Shown here: positions 1 to 8,523 of the stretch, in pieces
How the letters are laid out: each line of letters starts with the position of its first letter
How positions within the stretch are numbered: position 1 is the stretch's first letter
Assembly (NCBI RefSeq): GCF_002192415.1
Contig: NZ_CP021780.1
Span: forward strand, 7,006,001-7,070,000
Length of the DNA: 64,000 bases
Reading direction: 5' to 3'
Source of the DNA: Paenibacillus donghaensis
GTDB lineage: Bacteria; Bacillota; Bacilli; Paenibacillales; Paenibacillaceae
Position numbers and translations under genes: made by a program
The notes under the pieces: generated by a model
The model's input: the letters and a program-made list of their open reading frames with translations, nothing else
The model's database searches: none
Told to the model about the DNA's origin: nothing

Positions 1-1311
1 AAGCCGTTTGGAGAACATCGTCTTATCTAAACCGTTCATTTCGTACATGTCAAAATACTTTCGCCGCTTCCCCTCCAGCTCTGTTATCTTAACCAGAATA
101 TGCTCAAGCTCCTGCTGGAGGGGTTTGACACGCTTCGTTTTCCTTTCATTGATGTTTTTCACGATAGCCTTGAGAATTTGAGGCTTTGCTAATACTTCTT
201 TAAGCCGTTCGATTACATAATTCTCTGCCTCCAGCTTCCGAATGCTGTTGGCGCTGCATACCTTGCTCCCCTTGTTACAGAAGTTGCTGCAGGAGTAGTA
301 TAGACGCATGACCTTACTGCCGTCCTTCTTACGATTCTGAGTCCGATTAGCTACCATCGGCGCTTCGCACTTTGGACAGCGGATGAGCCAGGTTAACAGG
401 AACTCGCCATCGAAGCGCTTCAGGGAGACCACTGATTTTTTCTTACGTAAATACTGCACTTTGTTCCATAGCTCTTCCGAAACAATAGCGGGATGAATCC
501 CATCAAAAGTCTCCAGTTTGGCGTTAAGGCCCTTACGCCTTTTCTCACTCCAGTTTTCATACCTTCCGTAACGTATCCTTCCAACAAAGAATGGATTGTC
601 CAGAATCTCCCTCACACCACTGATGGAGAAGGCTCCACCAGCTCGGGTAACATAACCCTCATGGTTGAGTTCGTTCGCAATCGACTTAAATCCTCGTCCG
701 GTAGCGAATCGTTCAAATATCTTGAGAATAATGACTTCTTCCTCAGGAACAATCTCTACTTTTGATTCCCGACTCCGAACGCCATTCACGATGTCCTCTA
801 CACTTCGATACCCTAGCGATAGCTTACCATTGTGCTTCCCTGTCCTAGTACGTTGTTTGTGACCCATCTTAACATTGTCAACTATGGTATCACGTTCAAG
901 CTGTCCTACAGCCCCCATGATATGCAACATGAATTTGCCGTGTGACGTTGAGGTGTCGAACTGTTCAGTCATGGACATAAAAGCGACGTTACTCTTATTC
1001 AGAATATTAACGATTTGTGAAAGATGCTCTGCATTTCTCGCCAATCTATTAAACTTCCACACCAGGACAGTATCGAATAAATTATTTTTTGCATCCTGAA
1101 GCATCTGCTGCAGCTCAAAACGATTATCCCTGCTCTTGCCACTGATGCCTCTATCCACATACTCACGGTAGATTTCATGGTTGTAGAGCTTACAGTAGTC
1201 TGTCAGCGTTTTGAGCTGTGCATCGATGGAATAGCCATGCTCAGCTTGCTCTTCCGTGCTTACACGAACGTATATAGCAACACGACGCACCTTATCTGCA
1301 ATAGTTAACAT
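1..1311 (-). CDS. Large serine recombinase, 3' end outside window
   Basis: Site-specific recombinase of the large serine (resolvase/invertase) family, which integrates and excises mobile elements. The reverse-strand frame is open from an ATG at 1311 to the window edge (437 codons seen). The N-terminal catalytic domain has the motif YVRVSTEEQ with the expected catalytic serine near residue 18, and further on a resolvase-like WKFNRLARN. A recombinase domain follows, then a zinc ribbon (CPKC ... YYSCSNF ... VCSAN), then the start of a coiled coil that runs off the edge. It sits 40 bases downstream of the C-terminal remnant of a second recombinase, which suggests repeated insertion at one site. 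The family call is firm; whether the gene is intact cannot be judged. Confidence 0.9.
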   Translation of the reverse strand, partial: MLTIADKVRRVAIYVRVSTEEQAEHGYSIDAQLKTLTDYCKLYNHEIYREYVDRGISGKSRDNRFELQQMLQDAKNNLFDTVLVWKFNRLARNAEHLSQIVNILNKSNVAFMSMTEQFDTSTSHGKFMLHIMGAVGQLERDTIVDNVKMGHKQRTRTGKHNGKLSLGYRSVEDIVNGVRSRESKVEIVPEEEVIILKIFERFATGRGFKSIANELNHEGYVTRAGGAFSISGVREILDNPFFVGRIRYGRYENWSEKRRKGLNAKLETFDGIHPAIVSEELWNKVQYLRKKKSVVSLKRFDGEFLLTWLIRCPKCEAPMVANRTQNRKKDGSKVMRLYYSCSNFCNKGSKVCSANSIRKLEAENYVIERLKEVLAKPQILKAIVKNINERKTKRVKPLQQELEHILVKITELEGKRRKYFDMYEMNGLDKTMFSKRL

Positions 1312-1351
1312 GAGAATGATCGCTCTAGTTCCAGCACGACCCTACCTTGAT

Positions 1352-1999
1352 TTAAACGGATTTGCTGTTGATTTTGCATTGTAATTCCTCCATGTTATTT
1401 GTGAATAATATTTGATTTAACGATGCACTGCCATGTACGACAGCTTTTGATATATCCCTGTTAGGGGGAAGCGTGATTTTATCAAATAAGCTCTTAAACA
1501 GCTTCTTTTGCTGTTCATGCGGGGAGGTTTGGACCATAGCCCACAAATTCTTCAATGCGGTAAGAATTTTATCGCTATCAACCAATTGTATCTGTTGATT
1601 GGCGAGCTTTTCTTCAACACCTCGCAGGGCCTCTTGCTTAACAGCTTTCTGCTCTTCGAGTTCTTTAAGCCGTACCACTAGAGTTTCCTGAGGGATATAT
1701 TCCTCTTCAAATAACTCAAAGCATCTCTGCTGCCGCTGATCAAATGCAGCCAACTCCTTAATCAGACCTCTCTTTTCATCCTCAAGAGGTTTACGGCTTA
1801 GATCCCGCTTATCGTTCACCGTCGCGATAATTTGATTCAGTAAAGGAGGTTTAGTCACAAGCTCCTGAATTTGTTGAGAGAACCAACGATCCATATCATC
1901 TGCACGAATCGCGTTTAAGCTACACGCAGCGGAGCCCTTACTCCTATAGATCGAGCATACATAGTAGTAGTTCTTCCGAATTGTCCCGTTTTTGTTATA
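1352..1999 (-). pseudogene. C-terminal remnant of a second large serine recombinase
   Basis: The open frame from 1894 to 1352 starts at an internal methionine, but its reading extends upstream without stops to about 2000 and recovers the second half of a recombinase zinc ribbon (YYYVCSIY..KGSAACSLNAIRADD), followed by the coiled-coil and C-terminal region of a large serine recombinase. The catalytic domain, recombinase domain and first CxxC pair are absent, so this is a 5'-truncated remnant. The part order matches the intact neighbour at 1-1311. The truncation point lies at about 2000-2047, where an unrelated small gene ends. Exact left limit of homology is estimated. Confidence 0.75.
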
Positions 2000-2046
2000 G
2001 CTCTTCGTGTGCGCTGCAATCGCTTGGACCGCGAATAGTATTTCTT

Positions 2047-2340
2047 TTAATATTTCCGGATGAAGTGGTTCCTTGCTCTACCGTCTGCCCACTCGTCCTC
2101 TTTGGTAAACTGGATTTCAGTCGGGGCCATCATGATAAACATATCGCTTCCGTCAAAATAAGTGTTTATGGAGTGATCTTCTTGGTAGGTTAGAGCTACC
2201 CTGACTTTGATGGTGGTGGATTGGAGATGCTCAACTCTTTCCTGTTCTATTGCTGCTAATGCCAGAAAGTGAATCGTGCCTTCAGGATCTAATGATGTTT
2301 TGAGAAAATCAAAGATCCGTTGTTGCTGTTGCTTGTTCAT
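2047..2340 (-). CDS. Unknown 97-residue protein beside recombinase remnant
   Basis: I do not recognise this protein. It is small, soluble and mildly acidic, with no membrane segment or cysteine motif. An ATG start at 2340 is preceded by a clear ribosome binding site (GGAGG, 6 bases before the start), which is the main reason to believe it. Its stop lies where the recognisable part of the recombinase remnant begins, so the two may have been joined by the event that truncated the recombinase. It is probably cargo of a mobile element; function unknown. Confidence 0.5.
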   Translation of the reverse strand: MNKQQQQRIFDFLKTSLDPEGTIHFLALAAIEQERVEHLQSTTIKVRVALTYQEDHSINTYFDGSDMFIMMAPTEIQFTKEDEWADGRARNHFIRKY

Positions 2341-2388
2341 AGTTAGCCTCCATTTTTTGATATTTTTGAGAAGGTATAAATGTAAAAG

Positions 2389-2416
2389 ACCCCTACTCCG
2401 ATTTAGGAATAGGGGT
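2389..2416 (-). terminator. Hairpin, possible intrinsic terminator
   Basis: Inverted repeat with arms ACCCCTA and TAGGGGT extended by a CTCC/GGAA pairing. On the minus strand it is followed by a short T-rich tail (TCTTTTACATTT). It lies between the start of the small unknown minus-strand gene and the plus-strand CoiA-like gene, so it may insulate the two; no gene obviously ends into it. Confidence 0.35.
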
Positions 2417-2587
2417 TAGTCCTCCTTTCTTGCAAGTACCTTACTTAACATGATAATAATATCTACTTATACTTTGTTACAATTCGGTTGAGCCTAGTGT
2501 TATGGGTAAATTATACAAAATCATATCCAACCTTTGATCTGATAATGTTATCATTGCAATACTACCTTGTGGATTGGAAGGAACTAT

Positions 2588-3697
2588 ATGTCGATCAAAC
2601 TTGCAGTAGCTCTGGAAGACAATAAAGTATTTAGGCATATAAGTGAACGAATAGACCACTCAAAATCATATACTTGTCCTATTTGTTCGGCAGTAGTCCA
2701 AAGTAAAAAAGGACAAGAGCGTCAGCATCACTTTGCTCATGCTCCAGGCTCTAATTGCTCAGCAAACGAGGAAACTATCCTCCACTTTAATGCAAAACAC
2801 TACCTTGCTTATTGTATAAAAAATAAAATTGATATTGTATTTAATACACCACTAGAAGTCATTCCACCTAAACTAAAAAACATTTTTTCCAGCCTCGGTA
2901 TGAAGGAATATCCGTTGTCTCTTATCTCCCTTGCTTCATTTTATAAAAGTCGTGGGACAAGAGTTGAAAAAGGAATTGGACCTTATATTGCTGATGTCAT
3001 TATGCTTCTGCATGAGAAAAATATAATGAAAGATGCATCAGAGACCGGCTTCGTTTTCGAGATTTTTGTAACTCATGAAATGGAACAGGAAAAGCAGAAA
3101 TGGTTCATTGATCATAATGTCAATTTCCTTGAACTTGTACCTAAATCAGTTGACGACAATACCTTTGTATTTCTAGTTCAACGGTTATGTATTCCTGATT
3201 ATTTCTCAGACCTTCAAACGAAATTCATACAATCGAGTACAGATACTTTCCACCGTGAAATAAGCGAAATTGTTAGTAAGAATATTCAAATAGAAGAAGT
3301 TCAAAAAGTTGAAAAAGCTCTAAAGCTTAAAGCGTGGGATTGGGTAGTTGACCATATTCTTTACAAGGATGATTTACGTGCATGGGTACCTGATGAAATA
3401 CAAGATGAAATGAAAAGTATAACTGTTAAGCCCCTCTGGGATCATGAAATAAGAAAAGTTAAGATGTTTGGAGCCAATTATAAAAAGGTCAGGGAGCATA
3501 GAATGGTCTTTGCATTGGATGATTCAAATCGAGAATTTCTTATTTTAAATGAAAAGATCCTTCTTGCCGAATTGCTAAAGGTATTATCGGTTGCATACCC
3601 CGCTGAAATGATTATTGGTAAGTCTCTACAAGGAAAAGAAGGGGTCATTGGATTCCGTCAGAAACCGAGTAGAACGAGGACCAGTAAATACAAATGA
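2588..3697 (+). CDS. CoiA-like protein, putative nuclease
   Basis: A 369-residue protein resembling the competence CoiA family. The N-terminus has a zinc-finger-like stretch (CPICSAVV ... HHFAHAPGSNC) typical of CoiA-type proteins. A later YIADV ... FEIFVTHE segment is compatible with a PD-(D/E)xK-type nuclease core, as in CoiA. CoiA in other Firmicutes acts in processing of incoming DNA, but CoiA-like genes also occur as mobile cargo. The start is the ATG at 2588 with AAGGAA seven bases upstream; the in-frame TTG at 2567 has no such site. The gene is clearly more AT-rich than its neighbours and stands alone on the plus strand near recombinases, which points to transfer. A role in competence here is unproven. 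Confidence 0.6.
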   Translation: MSIKLAVALEDNKVFRHISERIDHSKSYTCPICSAVVQSKKGQERQHHFAHAPGSNCSANEETILHFNAKHYLAYCIKNKIDIVFNTPLEVIPPKLKNIFSSLGMKEYPLSLISLASFYKSRGTRVEKGIGPYIADVIMLLHEKNIMKDASETGFVFEIFVTHEMEQEKQKWFIDHNVNFLELVPKSVDDNTFVFLVQRLCIPDYFSDLQTKFIQSSTDTFHREISEIVSKNIQIEEVQKVEKALKLKAWDWVVDHILYKDDLRAWVPDEIQDEMKSITVKPLWDHEIRKVKMFGANYKKVREHRMVFALDDSNREFLILNEKILLAELLKVLSVAYPAEMIIGKSLQGKEGVIGFRQKPSRTRTSKYK

Positions 3698-3722
3698 ATA
3701 AAATTAATAAGCTCATACTGAA

Positions 3723-3752
3723 GACCCTTCTCACAACAAAAATAGAAGGGTC
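3723..3752 (+). terminator. Hairpin after CoiA-like gene
   Basis: Perfect 9-base arms (GACCCTTCT / AGAAGGGTC) around an A-rich loop, 25 bases after the CoiA-like stop. The downstream tail is only weakly T-rich, so termination is likely but not certain. The rest of 3753-4022 is AT-rich and holds no gene I can defend. Confidence 0.5.
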
Positions 3753-4022
3753 AGTTAATGTCTTCGTATTCTTTTCTAAATCTACTAGGTAGATTATAAT
3801 AATTCCTCTTCGAAAATTACTTTATCAAACGATTCAATAATTGTTTTTTTATTATGAAATAAATACTCTTTTTCTTTTCGAGACTTCCTTGCAGAGTATT
3901 GAAGCGAGTATGTTTTCCCAGGGCAAGATTGATATAAATTTGATATGTTGTCATTATCCCTTCCTATCAATTCCCCATCCATCACATCACCGAATATCCA
4001 TGGAGATCACTCGCTTCACCTC

Positions 4023-5027
4023 TCACGCAGTTCCAAACACATCCTCAAATGCACGAATCGTCTCCTTAGTCTTGGAATGATCCAGTACCGCGAATACAAT
4101 TTGTTCAAAAAGCAGGCCATACCCCTCCTGCTCCAGCAGCTCCTTCCACCAGCGGGCCACCTCCAGGGGATTATTGCGGAAGACGCCGCAGCCGTAAGCT
4201 CCCAGCACCAGATGCCGGTCGCCGCTGGCGGCGAAGAGGGCCAGGGCCAGCTCCATTCGCTCCTGCATAATCTGCTTCGACTGCGCTGCGTCTTCCCCCT
4301 TCAGCAGCACCTGCCCGTAATTCACAGCTGGCAATGTCAGCACCGAAGCCGTCACCGGCTCAGCCAGCAGCTCAAAATGTTCATCACGGAAGAACACCAC
4401 ATCCGGCGAATAGATCGCATAATGGGTATACATCATAGATGGCGTATTCCGGTTGGTCTTATAGTAGTCGGGATTGCGCAGCTGGGTGGCGTACAAGCCG
4501 CTTGAAGCTGCCAGACTCTCCTCCTGAGCCATCGCCCCGTTCAGGAATCCACCGCCTTCGTTCTTCGCACTGGCGAAATTAAGCACGCCTACCTGCTTCG
4601 TACCGGCCTCAGCCAGATCCAGGATCGTTCTGACCGTCGCTTCCCCCGCTACTCTAATACTAGCCGTGGACAATTCCACATCGGCAGGTTCGCTTTCCAG
4701 CCTGGACTGAGCTGACTCTGAGCCTATTAGAACCTGCTCAACCTCTACCTCAGCTTGTTGTTCCAGCCTGTTCTGGGCTGACCCTATCTCATCCTGCCCA
4801 GCCCCTCTTTCGGCCTGCATTTCCATCCTCAACTTCGCAGCCCCAGCCTCCGCTCTAAATCGCGCCAATAGCTGAAGTCCCTTCTCCGGCGTAATCGTTT
4901 CACTCTGATCCTCCGAAGTCTGTTGCGCCGAAGAGAAGTCCACCCATGATCCTTGGTACAGATATTTCCCTTCATTCATATAGCGCAGAGTGTCCTGAGC
5001 AATTTCTTTACGATTCTTGTTATTCAT
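4023..5027 (-). CDS. PARG-like (TIGR02452-type) ADP-ribose glycohydrolase
   Basis: A 334-residue protein of the bacterial poly(ADP-ribose)-glycohydrolase-like family. The key PARG signature GGG-x7-QEE is present and intact (NEGGG, seven residues, QEESL), preceded by VLNFASAKN and followed by the family LGAYGCGVFRN motif. Such macrodomain-fold enzymes cleave ADP-ribose bonds, so it should reverse ADP-ribosylation or process free ADP-ribose chains in the cytoplasm. Unusual is a linker at about residues 50-120 rich in E, Q, A and R, with a loose repeat (SAQNRLE / SAQSRLE), between the N-terminal helix region and the catalytic domain. An RBS (GAGGA) precedes the ATG. The NADAR-domain gene lies 140 bases upstream on the same strand. 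Confidence 0.85.
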   Translation of the reverse strand: MNNKNRKEIAQDTLRYMNEGKYLYQGSWVDFSSAQQTSEDQSETITPEKGLQLLARFRAEAGAAKLRMEMQAERGAGQDEIGSAQNRLEQQAEVEVEQVLIGSESAQSRLESEPADVELSTASIRVAGEATVRTILDLAEAGTKQVGVLNFASAKNEGGGFLNGAMAQEESLAASSGLYATQLRNPDYYKTNRNTPSMMYTHYAIYSPDVVFFRDEHFELLAEPVTASVLTLPAVNYGQVLLKGEDAAQSKQIMQERMELALALFAASGDRHLVLGAYGCGVFRNNPLEVARWWKELLEQEGYGLLFEQIVFAVLDHSKTKETIRAFEDVFGTA

Positions 5028-5167
5028 AAGGTTTTGTCCTCATTTCTTGATCTATTGAATTTTTTCGTCTTTATACCGAATAAACCGTTTAAACACCAAT
5101 AATTTGTTTAAATACGATAAATGTCCTATAACTCTTTCCCCGCATGACTGGCGGCAAGGGCTGTTTG

Positions 5168-5728
5168 TTATTCCGCTTGCGGCATCTGCAGCAGCTGCTT
5201 GACCTCCGTGAGCGCGAAGCCCAGCAGATTCTTGCCCCGCCATTTCAGCGTGTCCTCAGCAGAGGGATGATCCTTGGACAACCCGATTCCCCAGACTCGG
5301 TCGACGGGGCTGGCTTCCACAAGGATGCGTTTATTCGTATTGATCAGGTATAAGCCCAATTCAGCGTTTTGCGAGAATTTAGCCAGATTGCCTTTTTTGA
5401 CAATGTCATAGCAGTGCTTCTCCCAGATTTCGTTGTCGAAGCCCTGCACCACCCGCCCCTGAGCCTTCATCGTCTTCGGATGCTTCGCCTCCATAATCTC
5501 GGCCAGCACGCCGCTATCGTTGAACAGCCGGGCTTTCTCTGCCATCATATACTGTTCCGTGCAGCTATATTCCACACCATCCGCCGTGAACCGGCACGGC
5601 CACCACTGGCTGAAGCAGCTCTGATTGATACTACCGTCCGATGGAGGTGTGTGTCCCCAGAACAGCAGGTACTTGAACTTCTGTCCGGCCCGGCACGCCG
5701 CTTGCAAGTCTGTTAACGTATATCTCAT
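5168..5728 (-). CDS. NADAR-domain protein (YbiA-like)
   Basis: A 186-residue NADAR-family protein (NAD- and ADP-ribose-associated; COG3236/YbiA-like). Recognisable features are the LLFWGH start of the domain, FSQWWPCRF, the EQYMMAEKARLF helix, a central VQGFDNEIWEKH and the C-terminal VWGIGLS plus WRGKNLLGFAL. Family members act as N-glycosidases on ribosyl compounds, and some remove ADP-ribose from guanine in DNA opposite DarT1-type toxins. An AAGGGG ribosome binding site lies before the ATG. It is co-oriented with, and just upstream of, a PARG-like gene, so both may work in ADP-ribose metabolism. No ADP-ribosyltransferase is visible nearby. Confidence 0.85.
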   Translation of the reverse strand: MRYTLTDLQAACRAGQKFKYLLFWGHTPPSDGSINQSCFSQWWPCRFTADGVEYSCTEQYMMAEKARLFNDSGVLAEIMEAKHPKTMKAQGRVVQGFDNEIWEKHCYDIVKKGNLAKFSQNAELGLYLINTNKRILVEASPVDRVWGIGLSKDHPSAEDTLKWRGKNLLGFALTEVKQLLQMPQAE

Positions 5729-5990
5729 CGGAATCCCCTTCTCTATAGCTTATGTTATTGATTATTAGTTATTATCTAATTGTTATTATCAGAATATATA
5801 ATTATCCATTGTTTGTCAAGCGGTGATATTCACTCCTTCATGGGTCATCCGCTTCTGCATACACGGCGAGCAACCTGTTGCTTATATGTTCAGAGTACCG
5901 TTACTGTGGAGCGACAACTACTCTAGATCACAACTCCTCTACGTTGGCGACAGTGCCAGTAGCAGCAACCAAAAGTAGCCTACCCAGCTT

Positions 5991-6177
5991 GTAACTGTAT
6001 TTCGTACATCTATATTTGTGAATTGAGCGGCCAAAACAAATATAGCTGCATTTCGTACATTTATTTCTCTCTATTTAGGGGTGAAGTAGCCTTTTGACGG
6101 AATATAGCTGTACAGAATACACTTAAAGTTGTTTTAGGCCCATATGTACTCGAAATAGCTGTACCAAATACAGTTAC
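5991..6177. repeat. Nested inverted-repeat intergenic element
   Basis: Noncoding stretch between the NADAR gene and the CxxH/CxxC gene. Outer arms of 22 bases (5991-6012 and 6156-6177) are complementary at 20 positions and contain the core CTGTATTTCGTACAT or its complement. Inside are related copies of the same core (6041-6060, 6102-6122) and a small hairpin (TATATTTGT / ACAAATATA, 6011-6019 with 6036-6044). It looks like a palindromic intergenic repeat, not a gene. The rest of 5729-6324 shows no coding signal; a CAG-type triplet run lies near 6199-6214. Confidence 0.55.
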
Positions 6178-6324
6178 CCTTTAGTTCAGCACCGATCAGT
6201 AGCAGCAGCAGCAGATACTCCCCACAACTCTACTTATCCTACCGCGCCCTCCAAGTTACCTGAAATGAACAACAAAAAGGACGTGAGCCACGTCCCTCTA
6301 ATCAGCCTATGCTATTCCACACCT

Positions 6325-6492
6325 CTAGATCACCAGATATTCCGCATTCTTCTCACATTCTGCACAACGGGCCGGCGGGTCCCAATCCGAGAACACCGTC
6401 TCCTTCAGATCGACAATATCCGGGGCATCCTCGTACTCATCTACAAATTGCTCAATGGCCAGCTCCACATGTTCTTTGCACACTACATACAT
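6325..6492 (-). CDS. CxxH/CxxC small protein (BA_5709-type)
   Basis: A 55-residue protein matching the CxxH/CxxC family. It has VVCKEH near the N-terminus (CxxH) and ARCAEC near the C-terminus (CxxC), with the conserved FVDEYE, APDI and WDPPARC stretches between; the four ligands could bind one zinc ion. I chose the ATG at 6492; an in-frame ATG 12 bases upstream with AAAGGG directly before it is possible and would add MLEG. Function of the family is unknown. It lies downstream of the cyd operon on the same strand but is separated from it by a terminator. Confidence 0.75.
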   Translation of the reverse strand: MYVVCKEHVELAIEQFVDEYEDAPDIVDLKETVFSDWDPPARCAECEKNAEYLVI

Positions 6493-6609
6493 TCCTTCAA
6501 GCATCCCTTTCTGTGCCGCTGCGGCTTATACTCCTTCTACTGTTCTACCATACTTTCCGCCAAAAGAAAACTCCCTACGCCCCGAATTTCAGCCCGCCGT
6601 AATCACACA

Positions 6610-6647
6610 AAAGCTCCCCTGACCTCAAGGGTCGTAAGGGGAGTTCC
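6610..6647 (-). terminator. Intrinsic terminator of cydABDC operon
   Basis: Minus-strand stem CTCCCCT ... AGGGGAG followed by CTTTTGTG, placed just beyond the cydC stop codon and before the CxxH/CxxC gene. Confidence 0.65.
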
Positions 6648-6681
6648 TGATTACATGCTGTGCGCTGAATTCGCGTTCAGC

Positions 6682-8523
6682 TTATTCGGTCGCCGGGGCT
6701 GCCTTCGGAGCTATGCTTGTCAGCTCCACCGGCCGATCCAGCTCATACAGCCGCCGGTAGCGCGGCTCCCGCTTCATCAGCTCCGCATGAGTACCGCGCA
6801 TCTCCACAGCACCGTTCTCCATGAAGATGACTTCGTCCATCTGCTCCGCGCCCACCAGGTGATGCGTTACCCAGATCAGTGACTTGCCAGCCATGGCGTC
6901 AAACATCGTGGCCAGCAGCTCGCGCTCGGTGCGCGGGTCGAGGCCCACGGTAGGCTCATCCAGAATCACCACGGGTGTATTCTGCAGCAGGATACGGGCC
7001 AGCGCAATCCGCTGGCGCTCCCCGCCCGAGAACCGCTGGCCGGCTTCGCGCACCGGCGTAGCGTAACCCTGCGGCAGCGAGGAGATCAGCTCATCCACTC
7101 TGGCCAGCCGGCCAGCCTGCTGAATCGCTTCCTCCGATGCCTCCGGGTCCCCGAGCCGGATATTGTTCGCTACTGTGGTATCGAACAGATGCGGGCTCTG
7201 GTTCAAGACCGCGATCACGGAAGGGATCCGCTCGCCGTAGGCGGCGGCATCAATCCCGTTGATCACCGCTTCTCCCGCAGACGGCTTCAGCACGCCTTGG
7301 ATCACCTTCAGCAGCGTCGACTTGCCCGCGCCGCTGCGGCCGATGATGGCGATCTTGCGGCCCTGCGGGATATCCAGCGTCAGATCGTGAATCGACCAAT
7401 CCCCTTCCTTGTCATAGCGGAAGCTGGCACTGCGCAGCTGAATGTGGGTGCTGTACACCTCAGGATGCAGCTGCTCCTGTCCTGCCTCGTTCAGTCCGGC
7501 CATTTTGCGCAGGACAGCCGGGTCCAGACTTCCCTGCAGCGGGTCCGGCCCGTGCCCGGCGGCCAGGGCAGGTTCCGCTTCCACGCCAGACAAACGTTCC
7601 AGCGAGTTGCGGTACTGCGGGATTTTCTCCACCGCCTCCGAGACGGGCAGGAACGCATCCGCTACCGGGAACACGACCAGCACGAACGCGGCAATCAGCG
7701 TTCCGGCGATCGCACCGTCGGCATATTGCCCTGCTGCCCAGTAGAGCAGGGAGAGCACGCCGATGCCCACAACGGCTTGCCCGATCAGCATCCGCAGGCG
7801 GGCCCAGCTGCGCAGGGCAGCGTCCGTACGGGCCACCGCTTGCTCATCTGCTTCATAGGTTTCCACGAACTGGCTCTGCCGTCCGCTGATCACCCAATCC
7901 CCCATGCCAAGCACGGCGTCGGTCAGTTTCTGGTAGAGCCGGTTGCGCTCTTGCTTCACCTGGCGCTGGCGCTTCTGTGTGAACAGCAGCGAGATTAGCG
8001 GCAGCACAGCGACCAGCACGAGAATATATAGTGCCATCAGTAAGGCAAAGGCCCAATCAAAGGTACCGAGCGAGATCACGGCAATGGCATAGATCAGCAG
8101 CGCGATAATACTGGGGAACACCGTGCGCAAATATACATTTTGCAAATATTCAATATCATCAGCAAGCATGCCCAGAATGTCTCCGGTCTTAAAGCGCGAA
8201 GACAGGAATAACGCCTGCGGCTCCAGGATGCTGTACAGGCGGACACGCATTCCCGAGAGGATGCGCAGAATCGTATCATGTCCAACCAACCGCTCCACAT
8301 AGTGGATAACAGCGCGGCTGGTGCCGAACGTACGCACACCGACAATCGGCACATAGATCATCAGAATATTCTCCGGCGGAATCGACGCCTTGGAGATCAG
8401 GAATCCTGAGGTATACATCAGCGAGGAAGCCGAGAATACCGTCAGCGCACCCAGCAGAATAATCAACAGGAAACGCCAGAAATAGGCCGAGAAATAAGGA
8501 GCAAACCACCCTTCACGTTTCAA
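6682..8523 (-). CDS. cydC: Thiol reductant ABC exporter, CydC-type subunit
   Basis: Half of the heterodimeric ABC exporter CydDC, which exports thiols (cysteine, glutathione-type compounds) and is needed to assemble cytochrome bd. The 613-residue protein has six membrane segments in the first ~300 residues, then a nucleotide-binding domain with Walker A GRSGAGKST, signature FSGGERQRIALAR, Walker B VVILDEPT and H-loop VTHH. A linker of about 60 residues between the domains is longer than usual. Start overlaps the upstream cydD stop by four bases (ATGA), indicating translational coupling. Last gene of the cyd operon. In Bacillus naming this position is called cydD; I follow the E. coli convention. 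Confidence 0.9.
   Translation of the reverse strand: MKREGWFAPYFSAYFWRFLLIILLGALTVFSASSLMYTSGFLISKASIPPENILMIYVPIVGVRTFGTSRAVIHYVERLVGHDTILRILSGMRVRLYSILEPQALFLSSRFKTGDILGMLADDIEYLQNVYLRTVFPSIIALLIYAIAVISLGTFDWAFALLMALYILVLVAVLPLISLLFTQKRQRQVKQERNRLYQKLTDAVLGMGDWVISGRQSQFVETYEADEQAVARTDAALRSWARLRMLIGQAVVGIGVLSLLYWAAGQYADGAIAGTLIAAFVLVVFPVADAFLPVSEAVEKIPQYRNSLERLSGVEAEPALAAGHGPDPLQGSLDPAVLRKMAGLNEAGQEQLHPEVYSTHIQLRSASFRYDKEGDWSIHDLTLDIPQGRKIAIIGRSGAGKSTLLKVIQGVLKPSAGEAVINGIDAAAYGERIPSVIAVLNQSPHLFDTTVANNIRLGDPEASEEAIQQAGRLARVDELISSLPQGYATPVREAGQRFSGGERQRIALARILLQNTPVVILDEPTVGLDPRTERELLATMFDAMAGKSLIWVTHHLVGAEQMDEVIFMENGAVEMRGTHAELMKREPRYRRLYELDRPVELTSIAPKAAPATE

Noticed and set aside
3794..3985. 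63-residue minus-strand frame after the CoiA-like gene
   Set aside because: No ribosome site at a usable distance, AT-rich, and an alternative 45-residue frame overlaps it with a slightly better start. Neither has a recognisable family.
6265..6882. 205-residue plus-strand frame across the CxxH/CxxC gene
   Set aside because: It is the opposite strand of the CxxH/CxxC gene, the terminator and the cydC end; no ribosome site and no sensible composition.
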